In this document: positions 48,933 through 58,876 of the stretch, piece by piece
How positions within the stretch are numbered: position 1 is the first letter of the stretch
Layout of the letters: each line of letters starts with the position of its first letter
DNA from: Methanobacterium sp.
GTDB taxonomy: Archaea; Methanobacteriota; Methanobacteria; Methanobacteriales; Methanobacteriaceae
Assembly (NCBI RefSeq): GCF_016217785.1
Contig: NZ_JACRGA010000011.1
Location: 124,001-188,000 of the forward strand
Length of the DNA stretch: 64,000 nucleotides
Direction: 5' to 3'
Notes under the pieces: model-generated
Databases searched by the model: none
What the model saw: only the letters and a program-made list of their open reading frames with translations
Told to the model about the DNA's origin: nothing
Program-made: the position numbers and the translations under genes

Positions 48933-51095
48933 TTAACTATTAAAAAATATCTGAGAACCACCATTATCATAAATTTTATTTAATTCAAACATTTTTCTTT
49001 CACGGAATTGAACTAAAGTTTTATTATAAAATTGTCCATTAATCTGGAATCGATCATCAACAATATTCCTTGTATCTGCATATACAACCGAGTTTCGAGG
49101 TAAAGAAATATTTTGACGTAACAGACCAGGGGTACCTCGAATTTGCGCAAAAAGATTATATGCATTATCATCCGCATACAAAATTTGTTTAGTGTTAAGT
49201 GTTAAATTATTAATCCATTTTGCACTTGCTACATCCTTATCATTAAAAATAGGGTAATCAACCTTATTTTCAAAGGATATATTACTCGATTCACCAACTA
49301 TTTGATATATAAATCCAGTATTGAACAAAAATAAGACCATTATGAAAACAGCGACAATGTGGTAGTTAAATTGTTTAATATGAATTTTTGAACCTAATAT
49401 GTCATTAATTACTTGTAAAAACATAATTAACCCAATGACAAACATCGGTGCTATTATTAATAAAGAAATATGATACAATCGAGAAGTGTTCAAACTAGAT
49501 CCGAAATATGGAATAAATATTCCTGCCAATAGAATTATGAAACTTGAAAATATAAACGCTAAAAAGATTCTATCAAATTTGAATTTTGATCTGCCCATAA
49601 TAATCATTATTAAAGCAAATGAAATAAAAAATTGACTTAACAAATGAATGTATTTACTTATTTTGCTAAATAAAGAACTGGTTCCTGATTGAATCAGACT
49701 TAAACCTTGAGTTGAACCTCCCACATTAAAAATATCTGTGAATATTCCACTTGAAATTTTGTTTACCAATGATACTAACGAGATAAACGTTAAAGAAGAT
49801 GTAAGATAAATATACCAAGCCAAAGTAAAGGTTACAAAAAAGAGCAGAAAGGTTAATGTTATATTGTTATTGAGAGAATTCGAATTAACTGAATGTTTTA
49901 TATTACTAAATATTTTTTCAAATCGACTATTATCAATCATTGAAAGAATTAACACAGAAATGACAAGCATCAATATGAAAATATAAGTTAATCCATAATG
50001 TGAAACTATTAAACTTACTGCGAAAATTAAAAATAATATGGATTTTTTGATTTTTTCAATCTTAGCATCTACTATCAATAACAATAGTAATACAAAGAAT
50101 AACTCAGCTATTTGTTGTTTTGCAAGCTGTGGCATTTCTTCATAGAATACAAATACCGAAACAAAGAAAAAACAAGCTAAAAAAGCAATTTTCGCTGAAG
50201 TTTGTTTTTTATATATTTGATATAATATTAGTGGTACGAAAGAATAAATAAATGGGTATATGACTTTGAAAACATAGTTAAGACTTATATTGGTAAAGAT
50301 TGAATAAAACGGAGCAATAATAACAACACTTAACATAGAATTAGGTGTGGAAGAAGACATATAACTCAATAATGAATTATTCAAAACAATTGAAGCATAA
50401 TAATATTCAAAATTTATATCCCAACCCCAAACATACTGGGATATTAGAGATCTGTGAAATAAAAGAGCCAAAGAAACAACAAATATCGCTAAAGGATAAT
50501 ATTCACTTTTTATTTTACCAAAAACAACCAAAAGTGGGATAATGGATATAATCAATATAAATAACAACATTATGAAATTATTCTGATAATAATTCATGAA
50601 AAATGTGCCAATTATTGCAATAAAAGGTAACAATAAGATGAATAGGTTAACTGGATTTATATTAATCTTTTTATTTAAATGAAATCCATCATCACGAAAA
50701 TATGATATGATACACAGGATTATTGTAAAAATAGTCATTGTTAAAATTAAATAAAAGGGCGAAAGAGGTTTATTTATGCCTAAAATAGGATAAATAAGGT
50801 TAGATGAAAACCCGATGATCATTAGGGCAGTTAAGCTTAATCCCATTGCATAAGAAATAGACTCCATACTGCTTAAATCATGAATTTTCAGTATTCTAAG
50901 TATTAGGAATCCTGGAACAAATGTTAAGTAAATAAAACCAATAACTTCAGTAACAAATGGTAATCTTATGTTGAACATAGGCAGTATGATAGAACCTAAA
51001 AGAATGACCTGGATTGATAGCACTAAACTTAAAAACTTTTTTAATTTCCAATCATTAATTTGGAATATATTATCAATTGTTAACATGGTAATCAT
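48933..51095 (-). CDS. Large multi-spanning membrane protein, DUF2206-like
   Basis: 720 aa with roughly 15-18 helices and a C-terminal globular part of about 110 aa ('DVASAKWINNLTLNTKQILY', 'ADDNAYNLFAQIRGTPGLLR') on the outside. The N-terminus ('IGFIYLTFVPGFLILRILKI', 'AMGLSLTALMIIGF') resembles the DUF1616/DUF2206 membrane proteins found in methanogen glycan loci. The topology recalls GT-C type glycosyltransferases that use lipid-phosphate sugars, but I see no decisive catalytic motif. It is the last gene of the minus-strand glycan operon. Confidence 0.7.
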   Translation of the reverse strand: MITMLTIDNIFQINDWKLKKFLSLVLSIQVILLGSIILPMFNIRLPFVTEVIGFIYLTFVPGFLILRILKIHDLSSMESISYAMGLSLTALMIIGFSSNLIYPILGINKPLSPFYLILTMTIFTIILCIISYFRDDGFHLNKKININPVNLFILLLPFIAIIGTFFMNYYQNNFIMLLFILIISIIPLLVVFGKIKSEYYPLAIFVVSLALLFHRSLISQYVWGWDINFEYYYASIVLNNSLLSYMSSSTPNSMLSVVIIAPFYSIFTNISLNYVFKVIYPFIYSFVPLILYQIYKKQTSAKIAFLACFFFVSVFVFYEEMPQLAKQQIAELFFVLLLLLIVDAKIEKIKKSILFLIFAVSLIVSHYGLTYIFILMLVISVLILSMIDNSRFEKIFSNIKHSVNSNSLNNNITLTFLLFFVTFTLAWYIYLTSSLTFISLVSLVNKISSGIFTDIFNVGGSTQGLSLIQSGTSSLFSKISKYIHLLSQFFISFALIMIIMGRSKFKFDRIFLAFIFSSFIILLAGIFIPYFGSSLNTSRLYHISLLIIAPMFVIGLIMFLQVINDILGSKIHIKQFNYHIVAVFIMVLFLFNTGFIYQIVGESSNISFENKVDYPIFNDKDVASAKWINNLTLNTKQILYADDNAYNLFAQIRGTPGLLRQNISLPRNSVVYADTRNIVDDRFQINGQFYNKTLVQFRERKMFELNKIYDNGGSQIFFNS

Positions 51096-51118
51096 TAATA
51101 TAAAATTTATTGTACTGT

Positions 51119-52288
51119 TTAAGTCTTTAATAATTCATTATAAATCTTTAATAATTTTTCAGATATAACCTCATTCGAAAACTTTTTTTCTACAGTTTTT
51201 TTAGCATTTGCTCCCATTTTCTCTGTAATAATAGGATTCTCAATCAAATAATTAATCTTTTTTGACATTTCATAGGAGTCACCAACAGGAACTATGAAAC
51301 CATTATAACCATCATAAATAGTTTCTTCAGCAACCCCAACATTAGTCGTTATCACTGGCTTTCCTAAAGCCATAGGTTCAATCATTGCATGACAAAATGT
51401 TTCTGAAAATGAAGACACTACTGCAAAATAAGATTTAGACATTAATTTAATAGTTGTTTCGTATTCTAATTTACCAGTGAAATTAACAACTTCTTCGAGC
51501 CCACAATCTACTGAAAAAGAAATTAATTCATCCCTAAGGCTACCATCACCCACTATAACTAATTTAACGTCTTTTAAATGATTTGAAAGTAGTTTAAATG
51601 AATTTAACAATATTTTATGCCCTTTATGTTCCTCTAACTGAGCAGCATATATAACATATTTTTTGTTTCCAATTCTATCCAAAATCTTTTTTTCATCTTT
51701 ATTGAGATTTTTACTCTTAAACTTATTAATTTTCACAAAATCTAGTCCATTATGGATAACTACGGCCTTTTCATGATTTAAACCAGCATCTAACAGACTT
51801 TTCCGGGTTTGATTAGATACAGGAAACACACAATCAAGGAAATAATTATAAAATACCATTAGAATATGTAGAATAATATTTTGATTATTTATATTTTTAA
51901 AATAGTTGAGTGGAAATGAATGGAAATAAGTGAATTTTCTAGTTTTTTTATTTGATACTTTCGTTGCAAAAAAGGTTATAATTAAATTGATATTTCCTTG
52001 ACATTGAATTATATTTACATCATTTTCATCAATTAACCTTGCAATAAAAATAATGTTTTTTATAATATGAACTGGATTAATGCTCTCTAATTGAGGGATG
52101 TGAAGATTAATAATATTATTTTCATTCAATGATTTAATTAGATCAAATTGTTTTCCTTCAATAGGCCCACCATATACTGCTATTATATTTACACCTTTTC
52201 TTTTAAGTACTTGAATATACTCTGTTAAATGATAGGTAATGCCAATACCTCTTGAAGAACTGAAGTACAGTATATTAATTTTATTCAT
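51119..52288 (-). CDS. GT4-family glycosyltransferase
   Basis: 389 aa. 'FSSSRGIGITYHLTEYIQVL', 'KKYVIYAAQLEEHKGHKILL', 'VKLVIVGDGSLRDEL' and 'VVSSFSETFCHAMIEPMALG' with 'KPVITTNVGVAEETIYDGYN' are clear GT4 signatures (E-x7-E present). It lies one base from the next upstream methyltransferase gene and 23 bp from the DUF2206-like gene, within one operon. Confidence 0.93.
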   Translation of the reverse strand: MNKINILYFSSSRGIGITYHLTEYIQVLKRKGVNIIAVYGGPIEGKQFDLIKSLNENNIINLHIPQLESINPVHIIKNIIFIARLIDENDVNIIQCQGNINLIITFFATKVSNKKTRKFTYFHSFPLNYFKNINNQNIILHILMVFYNYFLDCVFPVSNQTRKSLLDAGLNHEKAVVIHNGLDFVKINKFKSKNLNKDEKKILDRIGNKKYVIYAAQLEEHKGHKILLNSFKLLSNHLKDVKLVIVGDGSLRDELISFSVDCGLEEVVNFTGKLEYETTIKLMSKSYFAVVSSFSETFCHAMIEPMALGKPVITTNVGVAEETIYDGYNGFIVPVGDSYEMSKKINYLIENPIITEKMGANAKKTVEKKFSNEVISEKLLKIYNELLKT

Positions 52289-52289
52289 A

Positions 52290-53021
52290 TTACTCCTTTT
52301 TGGCTAAGATGATTATCCCTGATGCATAAATCTTAATCTTCGAAAAAAATCCGTCCAATAAGCTTAAAGATCTTAAAACTCCCTTATCATTAATTAATTT
52401 TGTTGATTGTATATCTTGAATGTTAAACCCAACGATTTCTAAATGTTCTTTAAGGGATCTAAGGTTATACGGTTTAATATGGCCAATAGGTTTTTCAGCC
52501 AAAGGTATTTTTACCTTTTCGCCAAATGGTTTTCCTATTCTATGCTCAAGACTTATTTCATAAGCAGGCGGCAGATAACCAAATAAAAGGCTAATTATTG
52601 CTAACCAACTTCCAATATTAGGTGATGAAACCAAAAATACACCTCCTGGTTTCAATACTCTAAAAACTTCATTTAATAAGTTGTCTGAATTCGTTAAATG
52701 CTCGATAATGTCCATTGCCGTTATCAGATCAAGATAATCATTCGGAAAAGGAAGTTGTTGGCTATTAATATTCATAGCAAATGAATTAATACCTTTCTCT
52801 TTAGCGAGCCTTACGGCCTCATTGCTAATATCAATACCAAAAATTTCGTTAGAATGTATTTCATTTCCTATCATTAATGTGAAATCCCCATTCCCATTTC
52901 CAATATCAAGATATTTATCCGCTTTTATTTGATGTGTACTGATAATTTTTAATACTTTTTTTCTGAGGTATCCTGAACTTCCTTCAACTTCTCTTTCATT
53001 ATAAAAACTTTTGACATTCAT
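52290..53021 (-). CDS. Class I SAM-dependent methyltransferase
   Basis: 243 aa from ATG 53021, behind GGGGT; the frame extends to 53063 but its first residues (MIVIHQLYCCWGIF) look non-coding. 'KYLDIGNGNGDFTLMIG', 'EIFGIDISNEAV', 'LPFPNDYLDLITAMDIIEHL' and 'VFRVLKPGGVFLVSSPNIGS' define the fold. Asn replaces the first Gly of the usual GxGxG. A C-terminal hydrophobic stretch suggests membrane association. Likely modifies a sugar or lipid carrier of the glycan. Confidence 0.88.
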   Translation of the reverse strand: MNVKSFYNEREVEGSSGYLRKKVLKIISTHQIKADKYLDIGNGNGDFTLMIGNEIHSNEIFGIDISNEAVRLAKEKGINSFAMNINSQQLPFPNDYLDLITAMDIIEHLTNSDNLLNEVFRVLKPGGVFLVSSPNIGSWLAIISLLFGYLPPAYEISLEHRIGKPFGEKVKIPLAEKPIGHIKPYNLRSLKEHLEIVGFNIQDIQSTKLINDKGVLRSLSLLDGFFSKIKIYASGIIILAKKE

Positions 53022-53105
53022 AAAAATACCCCAACAACAATATAATTGATGGATTACTATCATTTTTAACCTAAAATATAAAAAATTCTTTGTCCATAAA
53101 TTAAT

Positions 53106-54242
53106 TCAATATTTGTGAATTATTTCTTTATAAACACATTCCATTTTTTCCACTACAATTTCTAAACTAAACTCCTCTTTTATTACTTTTTTTCCATTAA
53201 CAGAAAACTTTCCACTTAATTTTGGATCTTTAAGTAAAGTCAACATAGCTTTAGTCATTGCATTAGATTCTTTAACAACAAAACCCACTTTATTATCAAT
53301 TATATCAGAAATACCGGAAACATCAGTAACAACTACAGGAGTACCACATGCCAATGATTCTAACACAGTTAGGGGGAAAGTTTCATAGATAGAGGGTAAT
53401 ACGTAAACATCAGCATCAACATATGCTTCCAATTTATCTTTCCCATATAAAGGTCCTGTAAACAACATCTTATTTTTAATGGTAGGATCTATTTGTTTTT
53501 CTAATTCTGATAAAAAACCACTATCCGGACCAACAATTACAAGACGTATGTTATCTAATTCTTTTGTCAAGTGTAAAAAAGCATTTACAAGCAGATCTAT
53601 ACCTTTTATTTTATTTATTCTGCCCAAATATAGGATTACTCTCTCATTTTTTTGGATACAATAATTGTCTTTAAATTTACCTTTACTTGGTAAATTTTTG
53701 AACTGATTGATATCAATACCATTGGGTACAATCACAATTTTTTTCTCATCTACACCCATCAGTTTATACTGCTCGACCTCCACATCAGTAAGAGCTATTA
53801 ACTTATCAGCATGATTCAAAATATCATATCCAAAAAATAAATCATAAATTTTCTTTAACAATTCATTACTGAAAAAAGGTAATACCGATCCATGTGCTTG
53901 TAGACTATATGGTATTTTAAATCTTTTTGCATACTTGTGGACTACCCAATTTTGGTATGTTCTAAAATCTTGGAGATGAATTACATCATAACTCTCTAAA
54001 TTTTCCTTTAACCAAATTTTCATGGATGGAGAATAAATAAAATTAAACTTGGAGGAAATAGTTTTAAATTTTATTATTTCAACATTTTCGAGGCCCTTAG
54101 CAAAATCTTCATCAAAATCAAAATCTGTAGTGATTATGGTAACATCATGTCCCCTACAAATCAATTCCTTGGTAAGATTGTAAGTAGACTGAACAACACC
54201 ACTCCTTGGAAAAAACCATTCAATAACTTGAAGAATCTTCAT
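53106..54242 (-). CDS. GT4-family glycosyltransferase
   Basis: 378 aa. 'MKILQVIEWFFPRSGVVQST', 'VILYLGRINKIKGIDLLVNA', 'IRLVIVGPDSG' and 'LPSIYETFPLTVLESLACGT' plus 'PVVVTDVSGISDIID' identify the family, with the E-x7-E donor site intact. In the minus-strand glycan operon, 13 bp from the PaaK-like gene. Confidence 0.95.
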   Translation of the reverse strand: MKILQVIEWFFPRSGVVQSTYNLTKELICRGHDVTIITTDFDFDEDFAKGLENVEIIKFKTISSKFNFIYSPSMKIWLKENLESYDVIHLQDFRTYQNWVVHKYAKRFKIPYSLQAHGSVLPFFSNELLKKIYDLFFGYDILNHADKLIALTDVEVEQYKLMGVDEKKIVIVPNGIDINQFKNLPSKGKFKDNYCIQKNERVILYLGRINKIKGIDLLVNAFLHLTKELDNIRLVIVGPDSGFLSELEKQIDPTIKNKMLFTGPLYGKDKLEAYVDADVYVLPSIYETFPLTVLESLACGTPVVVTDVSGISDIIDNKVGFVVKESNAMTKAMLTLLKDPKLSGKFSVNGKKVIKEEFSLEIVVEKMECVYKEIIHKY

Positions 54243-54255
54243 ATAATCTCCTTAT

Positions 54256-55608
54256 TTAATTGAAATTTAATTCTTGAATCAGGAATCTATATTTCCCACG
54301 TGAAGTTCTAGGAATTTCATCCACAAATTTAAGTTCTAGCGATAAATCTCCTAATTTCTTCATAAGCTCTGTATGAATATACTCACTGTCTTTTTGGATG
54401 TATGAAGGTTTCTTCACTATGTTTAAGATAACTTCACCAACTTTGTCTTGATGAAATTGGAATTGTTCAACATTGTCAAAGACATTTGAATGCATATTTA
54501 GAGCAGTTATCGGTATTAAACGATGCTCATTAGCAATTATGAATTCTTGAACCCATCTTCCTTTAACATCTTTAATTTGTTGGTAATTTCTTTGACATTT
54601 GCATTTTTTAGTTGAATATGTCGCTAAATCATCAGTTTTATACCTAATAAGGGGCATAACATAATTTGTTAATCCGGTTCCAACAATTGTTCCTATTGCA
54701 TCATCACTTTTAACTTTTTTCCCCCCATCATCTACTAATTCAAATATTCCGTACTCGGGGAATATATGATAGTGATTGCTTTTTTCACATTCACCTGCTA
54801 AAACCGTTCTTTCAGAATGACCATACCAAGTATATACCCTACAATCTAATACTTTTTCCAATAGTTGTCTTTGATGAGGATAAATATTTTCAGATCCGCA
54901 TAAAATAGATTTTACACTTTCAAAAGGTTTTATATCATTTTTTTGCATATAATACGCCAAAATTGTAATTGTTGAGGGGTAAGCTTGGATGAAACTGGGT
55001 TTGAATTCTCTTATTTTTTCAACATAATGACCTAAATTTGCATCAGTCATGTGATAAGACGATAATACTAACCAACGACCAAAAAATGTATTTTTCCAAA
55101 ATATTCCTTTCTTAGCCGATTCAACTGTATCTCCTTTAAGTATCAAACACTTATCACGGAAATTATAGCCTACTCGATCCCATAATGTTTTTATGAAAGC
55201 CCATTCTATTGCCCTCGAAACACCTTTTTCATAATAAAACCCTAATGGAACCCCACTGGTTCCTCCAGTAGTAACATATTCAAATCTATTATTTGGAACA
55301 TTTTTTGCCTTTAAATCGTTCAAATTTTCTCTTATTAATTCCTTTGTTAAGAAGGGTAATAATTCAAGATCATTAAAATCCTGAATTTCGCGTGGTTTAA
55401 TACCCCTTTCATTAAAAACTCTGGTATAATACGGAACGTTCTCATAAGAATGATGCAATAACTCTTCCAGCCTATTTAACTGGTATTCTTCAAGCTGATC
55501 CTTACTCCAAAATTGCGACTCTTTTAAAAAATTATATGTCTTTGAAAAAGAACTATAAGCTGAAAGGAGACCTAAAGCCTTAAAAGTTATTGAATCGCTT
55601 ACGCCCAT
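54256..55608 (-). CDS. Phenylacetate-CoA ligase-like (PaaK/CapK) adenylating enzyme
   Basis: 450 aa. ATP-binding loop 'YVTTGGTSGVPLGFYYEKG', adenylate motif 'SILCGSENIYPHQRQLLE', 'YTWYGHSERTVLAGECE', and 'IRYKTDDLATYS' followed by a C-terminal swivel domain. CapK/PaaK-like proteins in polysaccharide clusters activate an acyl group, so an acyl decoration of a sugar is plausible. It overlaps or abuts the oxidoreductase gene (stop and start are adjacent at 55608/55609). The acyl substrate cannot be told. Confidence 0.87.
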   Translation of the reverse strand: MGVSDSITFKALGLLSAYSSFSKTYNFLKESQFWSKDQLEEYQLNRLEELLHHSYENVPYYTRVFNERGIKPREIQDFNDLELLPFLTKELIRENLNDLKAKNVPNNRFEYVTTGGTSGVPLGFYYEKGVSRAIEWAFIKTLWDRVGYNFRDKCLILKGDTVESAKKGIFWKNTFFGRWLVLSSYHMTDANLGHYVEKIREFKPSFIQAYPSTITILAYYMQKNDIKPFESVKSILCGSENIYPHQRQLLEKVLDCRVYTWYGHSERTVLAGECEKSNHYHIFPEYGIFELVDDGGKKVKSDDAIGTIVGTGLTNYVMPLIRYKTDDLATYSTKKCKCQRNYQQIKDVKGRWVQEFIIANEHRLIPITALNMHSNVFDNVEQFQFHQDKVGEVILNIVKKPSYIQKDSEYIHTELMKKLGDLSLELKFVDEIPRTSRGKYRFLIQELNFN

Positions 55609-56658
55609 TTATTCCAACCCGTATTTCTTCTTATACGTTCCAACAATATCTTCCATCAACTTAGTAGCTTCCAATCCTTCCTGAGCAGCTACAGGAAGCG
55701 GATCTCCATTAAGAATGCTCTCCACGAATTTTTCAACCACAATCTCTGTTCCAATTTTTTGCCTTCCAGAAAGAACATTTATTGTGGTAGATAATGTACT
55801 ACCAATTCTTTGCCCTACATGACCTAAAGATTGTTTGGCAACCGGCATATAACTCAATTCACCAAGTTTATGCTTAACTAGTTGCATCGCATCCAAGTCT
55901 ATATGTAACATGGCTTTACTGCCAATGATATCAATTGTTGCAGCCCAATAATTAGTGGTATATGTTAAAGCTACTGAACTGAATCCATTTTCAGCTTCGA
56001 TCTCTATCCTGAAATCATCATGCGGCGCCCAATCATAATTCAAGAAACTCTTTGCGAATACATCAACATTTTTTATGTTTTCCAAAAACTCAAGTGACAT
56101 GTAAGATATGTGTGGTCCTGTTTCCCCAATCACTCCCCCCGGGAGTTTATGATACCAATGATCTTTAAGATCAATCATATCATGTTTTGGAGTGGATAAA
56201 AATATTCTCATACCTCTAAATTCACCAATTTCGCCCTTATGAACCATTTCTTTAGCTTTTATGAATGGCGGGTGGAAAAGATCGTTGTGAACTACAGAAA
56301 GCTTCAAATCTTTTTCTTCAGCTATTCTTATCATCTCTTCACAATCAGAAGCGTTGAGAGCCATTGGTTTTTCCATTATTACATGAGAACCACTTTCCAT
56401 AGCCTCAACTGCTATTGGTGCGTGGATTTGGGGAGGAACACAAATGTCAACAATATCCAGATCTTCATCTGCAAACATTTTTGAAGTTTTAGTGTAAAAA
56501 TTTGGAACCTTGAATTTTTCTGCTGTTTCTCTTGCTAAATCTTCATTTAAATCACAAACTGCTTGAAGTTGAACACCTTTAAGTTTTTTATATGCAGGTA
56601 TATGTCTTAATTGTGATATTAAGCCACAACCTACGACCCCTACTTTAAGATCGCTCAT
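55609..56658 (-). CDS. Gfo/Idh/MocA-family sugar oxidoreductase
   Basis: 349 aa. The Rossmann start 'LKVGVVGCGLISQLRHIPAY' binds NAD(P). The family catalytic motif 'HVIMEKPMALNASDCEEMIR' follows, and a C-terminal alpha/beta domain ('GEIGEFRGMRIFLSTPK', 'GGVIGETGPHISYMSLE') holds the expected His. Such enzymes oxidise NDP-sugars at C3 in pathways to amino- or acylated sugars, consistent with the PaaK-like gene next to it. Confidence 0.92.
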   Translation of the reverse strand: MSDLKVGVVGCGLISQLRHIPAYKKLKGVQLQAVCDLNEDLARETAEKFKVPNFYTKTSKMFADEDLDIVDICVPPQIHAPIAVEAMESGSHVIMEKPMALNASDCEEMIRIAEEKDLKLSVVHNDLFHPPFIKAKEMVHKGEIGEFRGMRIFLSTPKHDMIDLKDHWYHKLPGGVIGETGPHISYMSLEFLENIKNVDVFAKSFLNYDWAPHDDFRIEIEAENGFSSVALTYTTNYWAATIDIIGSKAMLHIDLDAMQLVKHKLGELSYMPVAKQSLGHVGQRIGSTLSTTINVLSGRQKIGTEIVVEKFVESILNGDPLPVAAQEGLEATKLMEDIVGTYKKKYGLE

Positions 56659-56669
56659 TTAATGCCCTC

Positions 56670-57842
56670 CTAATTTTCCAATTTTATTCTTTTCTCAAAT
56701 AAATCCGTAAGTTTTTCCCAGTCATTGTGTCTTACAAACTTCCAGGATTTTTCGCCTTCTTTTTCAATATTCATGTTAATTGATTTTGAAACTACATCTT
56801 TCGAATTTTTAACATAAACCACACCATTATTCTCCCCAAATTCAGCTATTACACCAGGTAAATGAGTAGTTATCACAGGTTTACTCATGGCCATATATTC
56901 ATAGATTTTTATAGGTACTATATCTTGCATTATAACTTCATCAGGATAAGCAGGGAGAATGCAGACATTTGATGCAGCAATGAATTCCGGTATCTTATTG
57001 TAGGGTTGTTTACCCGTTAATATAAGTTGATCGTCCATTTGATATTTATCTCTGATCTCTACTAAATCTGGATAAGCGTCTCCATCGCCAACAACCATCA
57101 ATTTAATATTTTTATTATTTTCTTTACCTATTTTCTCTGCTACTTCTTTAACACCTGCAAAGTGGTAAATCCATCCCATGAAGAAAAGAAGTAACTCCTC
57201 ATCATTAACACCATAATTTTTGCGAATATGAAAACCATCAATTTTATGGTCAAATCTTTTAAAATCAATACCGGCATCGATAATAATTGTTTTTTCTTTA
57301 TCAGAACCTAATTTAACAGCAAATTCTGTAAGCTTCTTATTAATGGTTATAACTAAGTCCGAATTTTTGATAATCTTCTTGTTAACCTGTTTACCAATGT
57401 ATTGCAGCGACTTCTCAGGTATTAAAGTGTAAAGAACATCAATGAGATAATAAACAAATGGTATATTATGTTTTTTAGCAACCTTAGAAGCAATGTAAGT
57501 ATTAATCAGACCAAACCCAACAATTACATCTGGTTTGAACTCCTTTATCTGTCTATTAATTTCTCTCCAATTAGTCCATGCCCATGAAAAATAATTCAAA
57601 CCAGGAATCTTAAGTAGACTTGGTCTTATAACATCTATCCGGGCCTCATCATGGATTTTATGAACATCTCTGAAAACTGTTCTTTTTGAGATCAATCCTT
57701 CATTTTTATTAGTTTTCCAGTCGATCTCGTAGTCAATAACCCGGATCTTATGCCCTCTCAAAGATAATCTTTCCATGAGGTGGTGTTGTTGATGAGGGTT
57801 TCTCTGGATCCAGTCGGATTCTTGTACAACAAGTATATTCAT
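56670..57842 (-). CDS. GT4-family glycosyltransferase
   Basis: 390 aa. 'MNILVVQESDWIQRNPHQQH' at the N-terminus, 'LLLFFMGWIYHFAGVKEVAE', 'IKLMVVGDGDAYPDLVEIRD' and 'ILPAYPDEVIMQDIVPIKIY' with 'EYMAMSKPVITTHLPG' show a GT-B glycosyltransferase. Five bases from the epimerase gene upstream and 11 from the oxidoreductase gene downstream. Confidence 0.92.
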   Translation of the reverse strand: MNILVVQESDWIQRNPHQQHHLMERLSLRGHKIRVIDYEIDWKTNKNEGLISKRTVFRDVHKIHDEARIDVIRPSLLKIPGLNYFSWAWTNWREINRQIKEFKPDVIVGFGLINTYIASKVAKKHNIPFVYYLIDVLYTLIPEKSLQYIGKQVNKKIIKNSDLVITINKKLTEFAVKLGSDKEKTIIIDAGIDFKRFDHKIDGFHIRKNYGVNDEELLLFFMGWIYHFAGVKEVAEKIGKENNKNIKLMVVGDGDAYPDLVEIRDKYQMDDQLILTGKQPYNKIPEFIAASNVCILPAYPDEVIMQDIVPIKIYEYMAMSKPVITTHLPGVIAEFGENNGVVYVKNSKDVVSKSINMNIEKEGEKSWKFVRHNDWEKLTDLFEKRIKLEN

Positions 57843-57847
57843 AAATA

Positions 57848-58837
57848 TCAGAATTCAGCGCTTTTTTCGATGTCTTCCCAATTTTCCACAAACCAAGAAT
57901 GAGTCTTTTTCAAACCATCTTTAAATCCGGTCTGCGGGTTGTAATCAAGGATTTTTCGGGCTTTTTCAATGGAAGAAAGTAACCGTGTTTTGGCATCCCA
58001 GTCTCTGCGGGCCGCATAGGCTATTCCTTCAGTGTTACCGGTTAACTCATTCACAATATTAGCCATGTCAATAACTCTTGTTTCTTCAGCTGAACCAAGG
58101 TTAATTGCTTCACCAATAGCCTCTTCAACAATTCCCATAGCCAGAAGACCGTTAACAATATCATCCACATAGGTCCAGTCACGAGTTTCTGAACCATCCC
58201 CAGTTATGGGCAATGCCTGATTAGTCATTGACCAGTACATGAAGTTGGGAATGACATTCCTGTACTTTCCTGGAACTTCCCCTGGACCAAAAACATTGAA
58301 GAATCTGGCGTTAACAATTGGTAATCCATATAGATTGTGGAAATAGTTAGTGTAAAGTTCACCTATAAGTTTGGTGACTTGATAAGGTGTATGGAGGCTA
58401 ATTGAAATATCGGGTTCTTCAAAGGGCATTTTAGAGTCTAATCCATATACTCCACATCCAGAGGATGAATAAACGAAACGTTCCACCCCTACCAGATGAG
58501 CGTACTCTAAAACTTTTAGAATACCCATTCCGTTAACCATGAGGTCAAGTTCAGGGTTGTCCACTGAGTTTTGATTGGCGAAATGAGCTGCCAGGTGGAA
58601 AACATAGTCTGGTTTTTCCTTGAAAACCCTTTTTAGCATCTCATCATCCAATATATCTCCTTTAACAAAGGATATATTTTCAGCTTCAGGAATGTTCCAT
58701 TCATATGCTGAGTCAAGATTATCCAGAATAATAACCTTGCCTGCGTATTCTGATAACTTCTTTGTGAGGTTGCTTCCAACGCAACCTGCACCACCTGTTA
58801 CTAAAACTGTTTTATCATTGTAATCTGTGTAATCCAT
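57848..58837 (-). CDS. NAD-dependent epimerase/dehydratase (extended SDR)
   Basis: 329 aa from ATG 58837, which follows GGGAGATTTAT. The cofactor motif reads 'VLVTGGAGCVGSNLTKKL' with Cys-Val in place of the usual Phe-Ile. The active site is 'YSSSGCGVYG' (Ser) and 'YQVTK' (Tyr-Lys). 'ARFFNVFGPGEVPGKYRNVI' and 'RDWTYVDDIV' match nucleotide-sugar epimerases and dehydratases. Converts an NDP-sugar for the glycan cluster; the exact reaction is open. Confidence 0.93.
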   Translation of the reverse strand: MDYTDYNDKTVLVTGGAGCVGSNLTKKLSEYAGKVIILDNLDSAYEWNIPEAENISFVKGDILDDEMLKRVFKEKPDYVFHLAAHFANQNSVDNPELDLMVNGMGILKVLEYAHLVGVERFVYSSSGCGVYGLDSKMPFEEPDISISLHTPYQVTKLIGELYTNYFHNLYGLPIVNARFFNVFGPGEVPGKYRNVIPNFMYWSMTNQALPITGDGSETRDWTYVDDIVNGLLAMGIVEEAIGEAINLGSAEETRVIDMANIVNELTGNTEGIAYAARRDWDAKTRLLSSIEKARKILDYNPQTGFKDGLKKTHSWFVENWEDIEKSAEF

Positions 58838-58876
58838 ATAAATCTCCCACATAGCATGAACAGATAATAAATTTAA

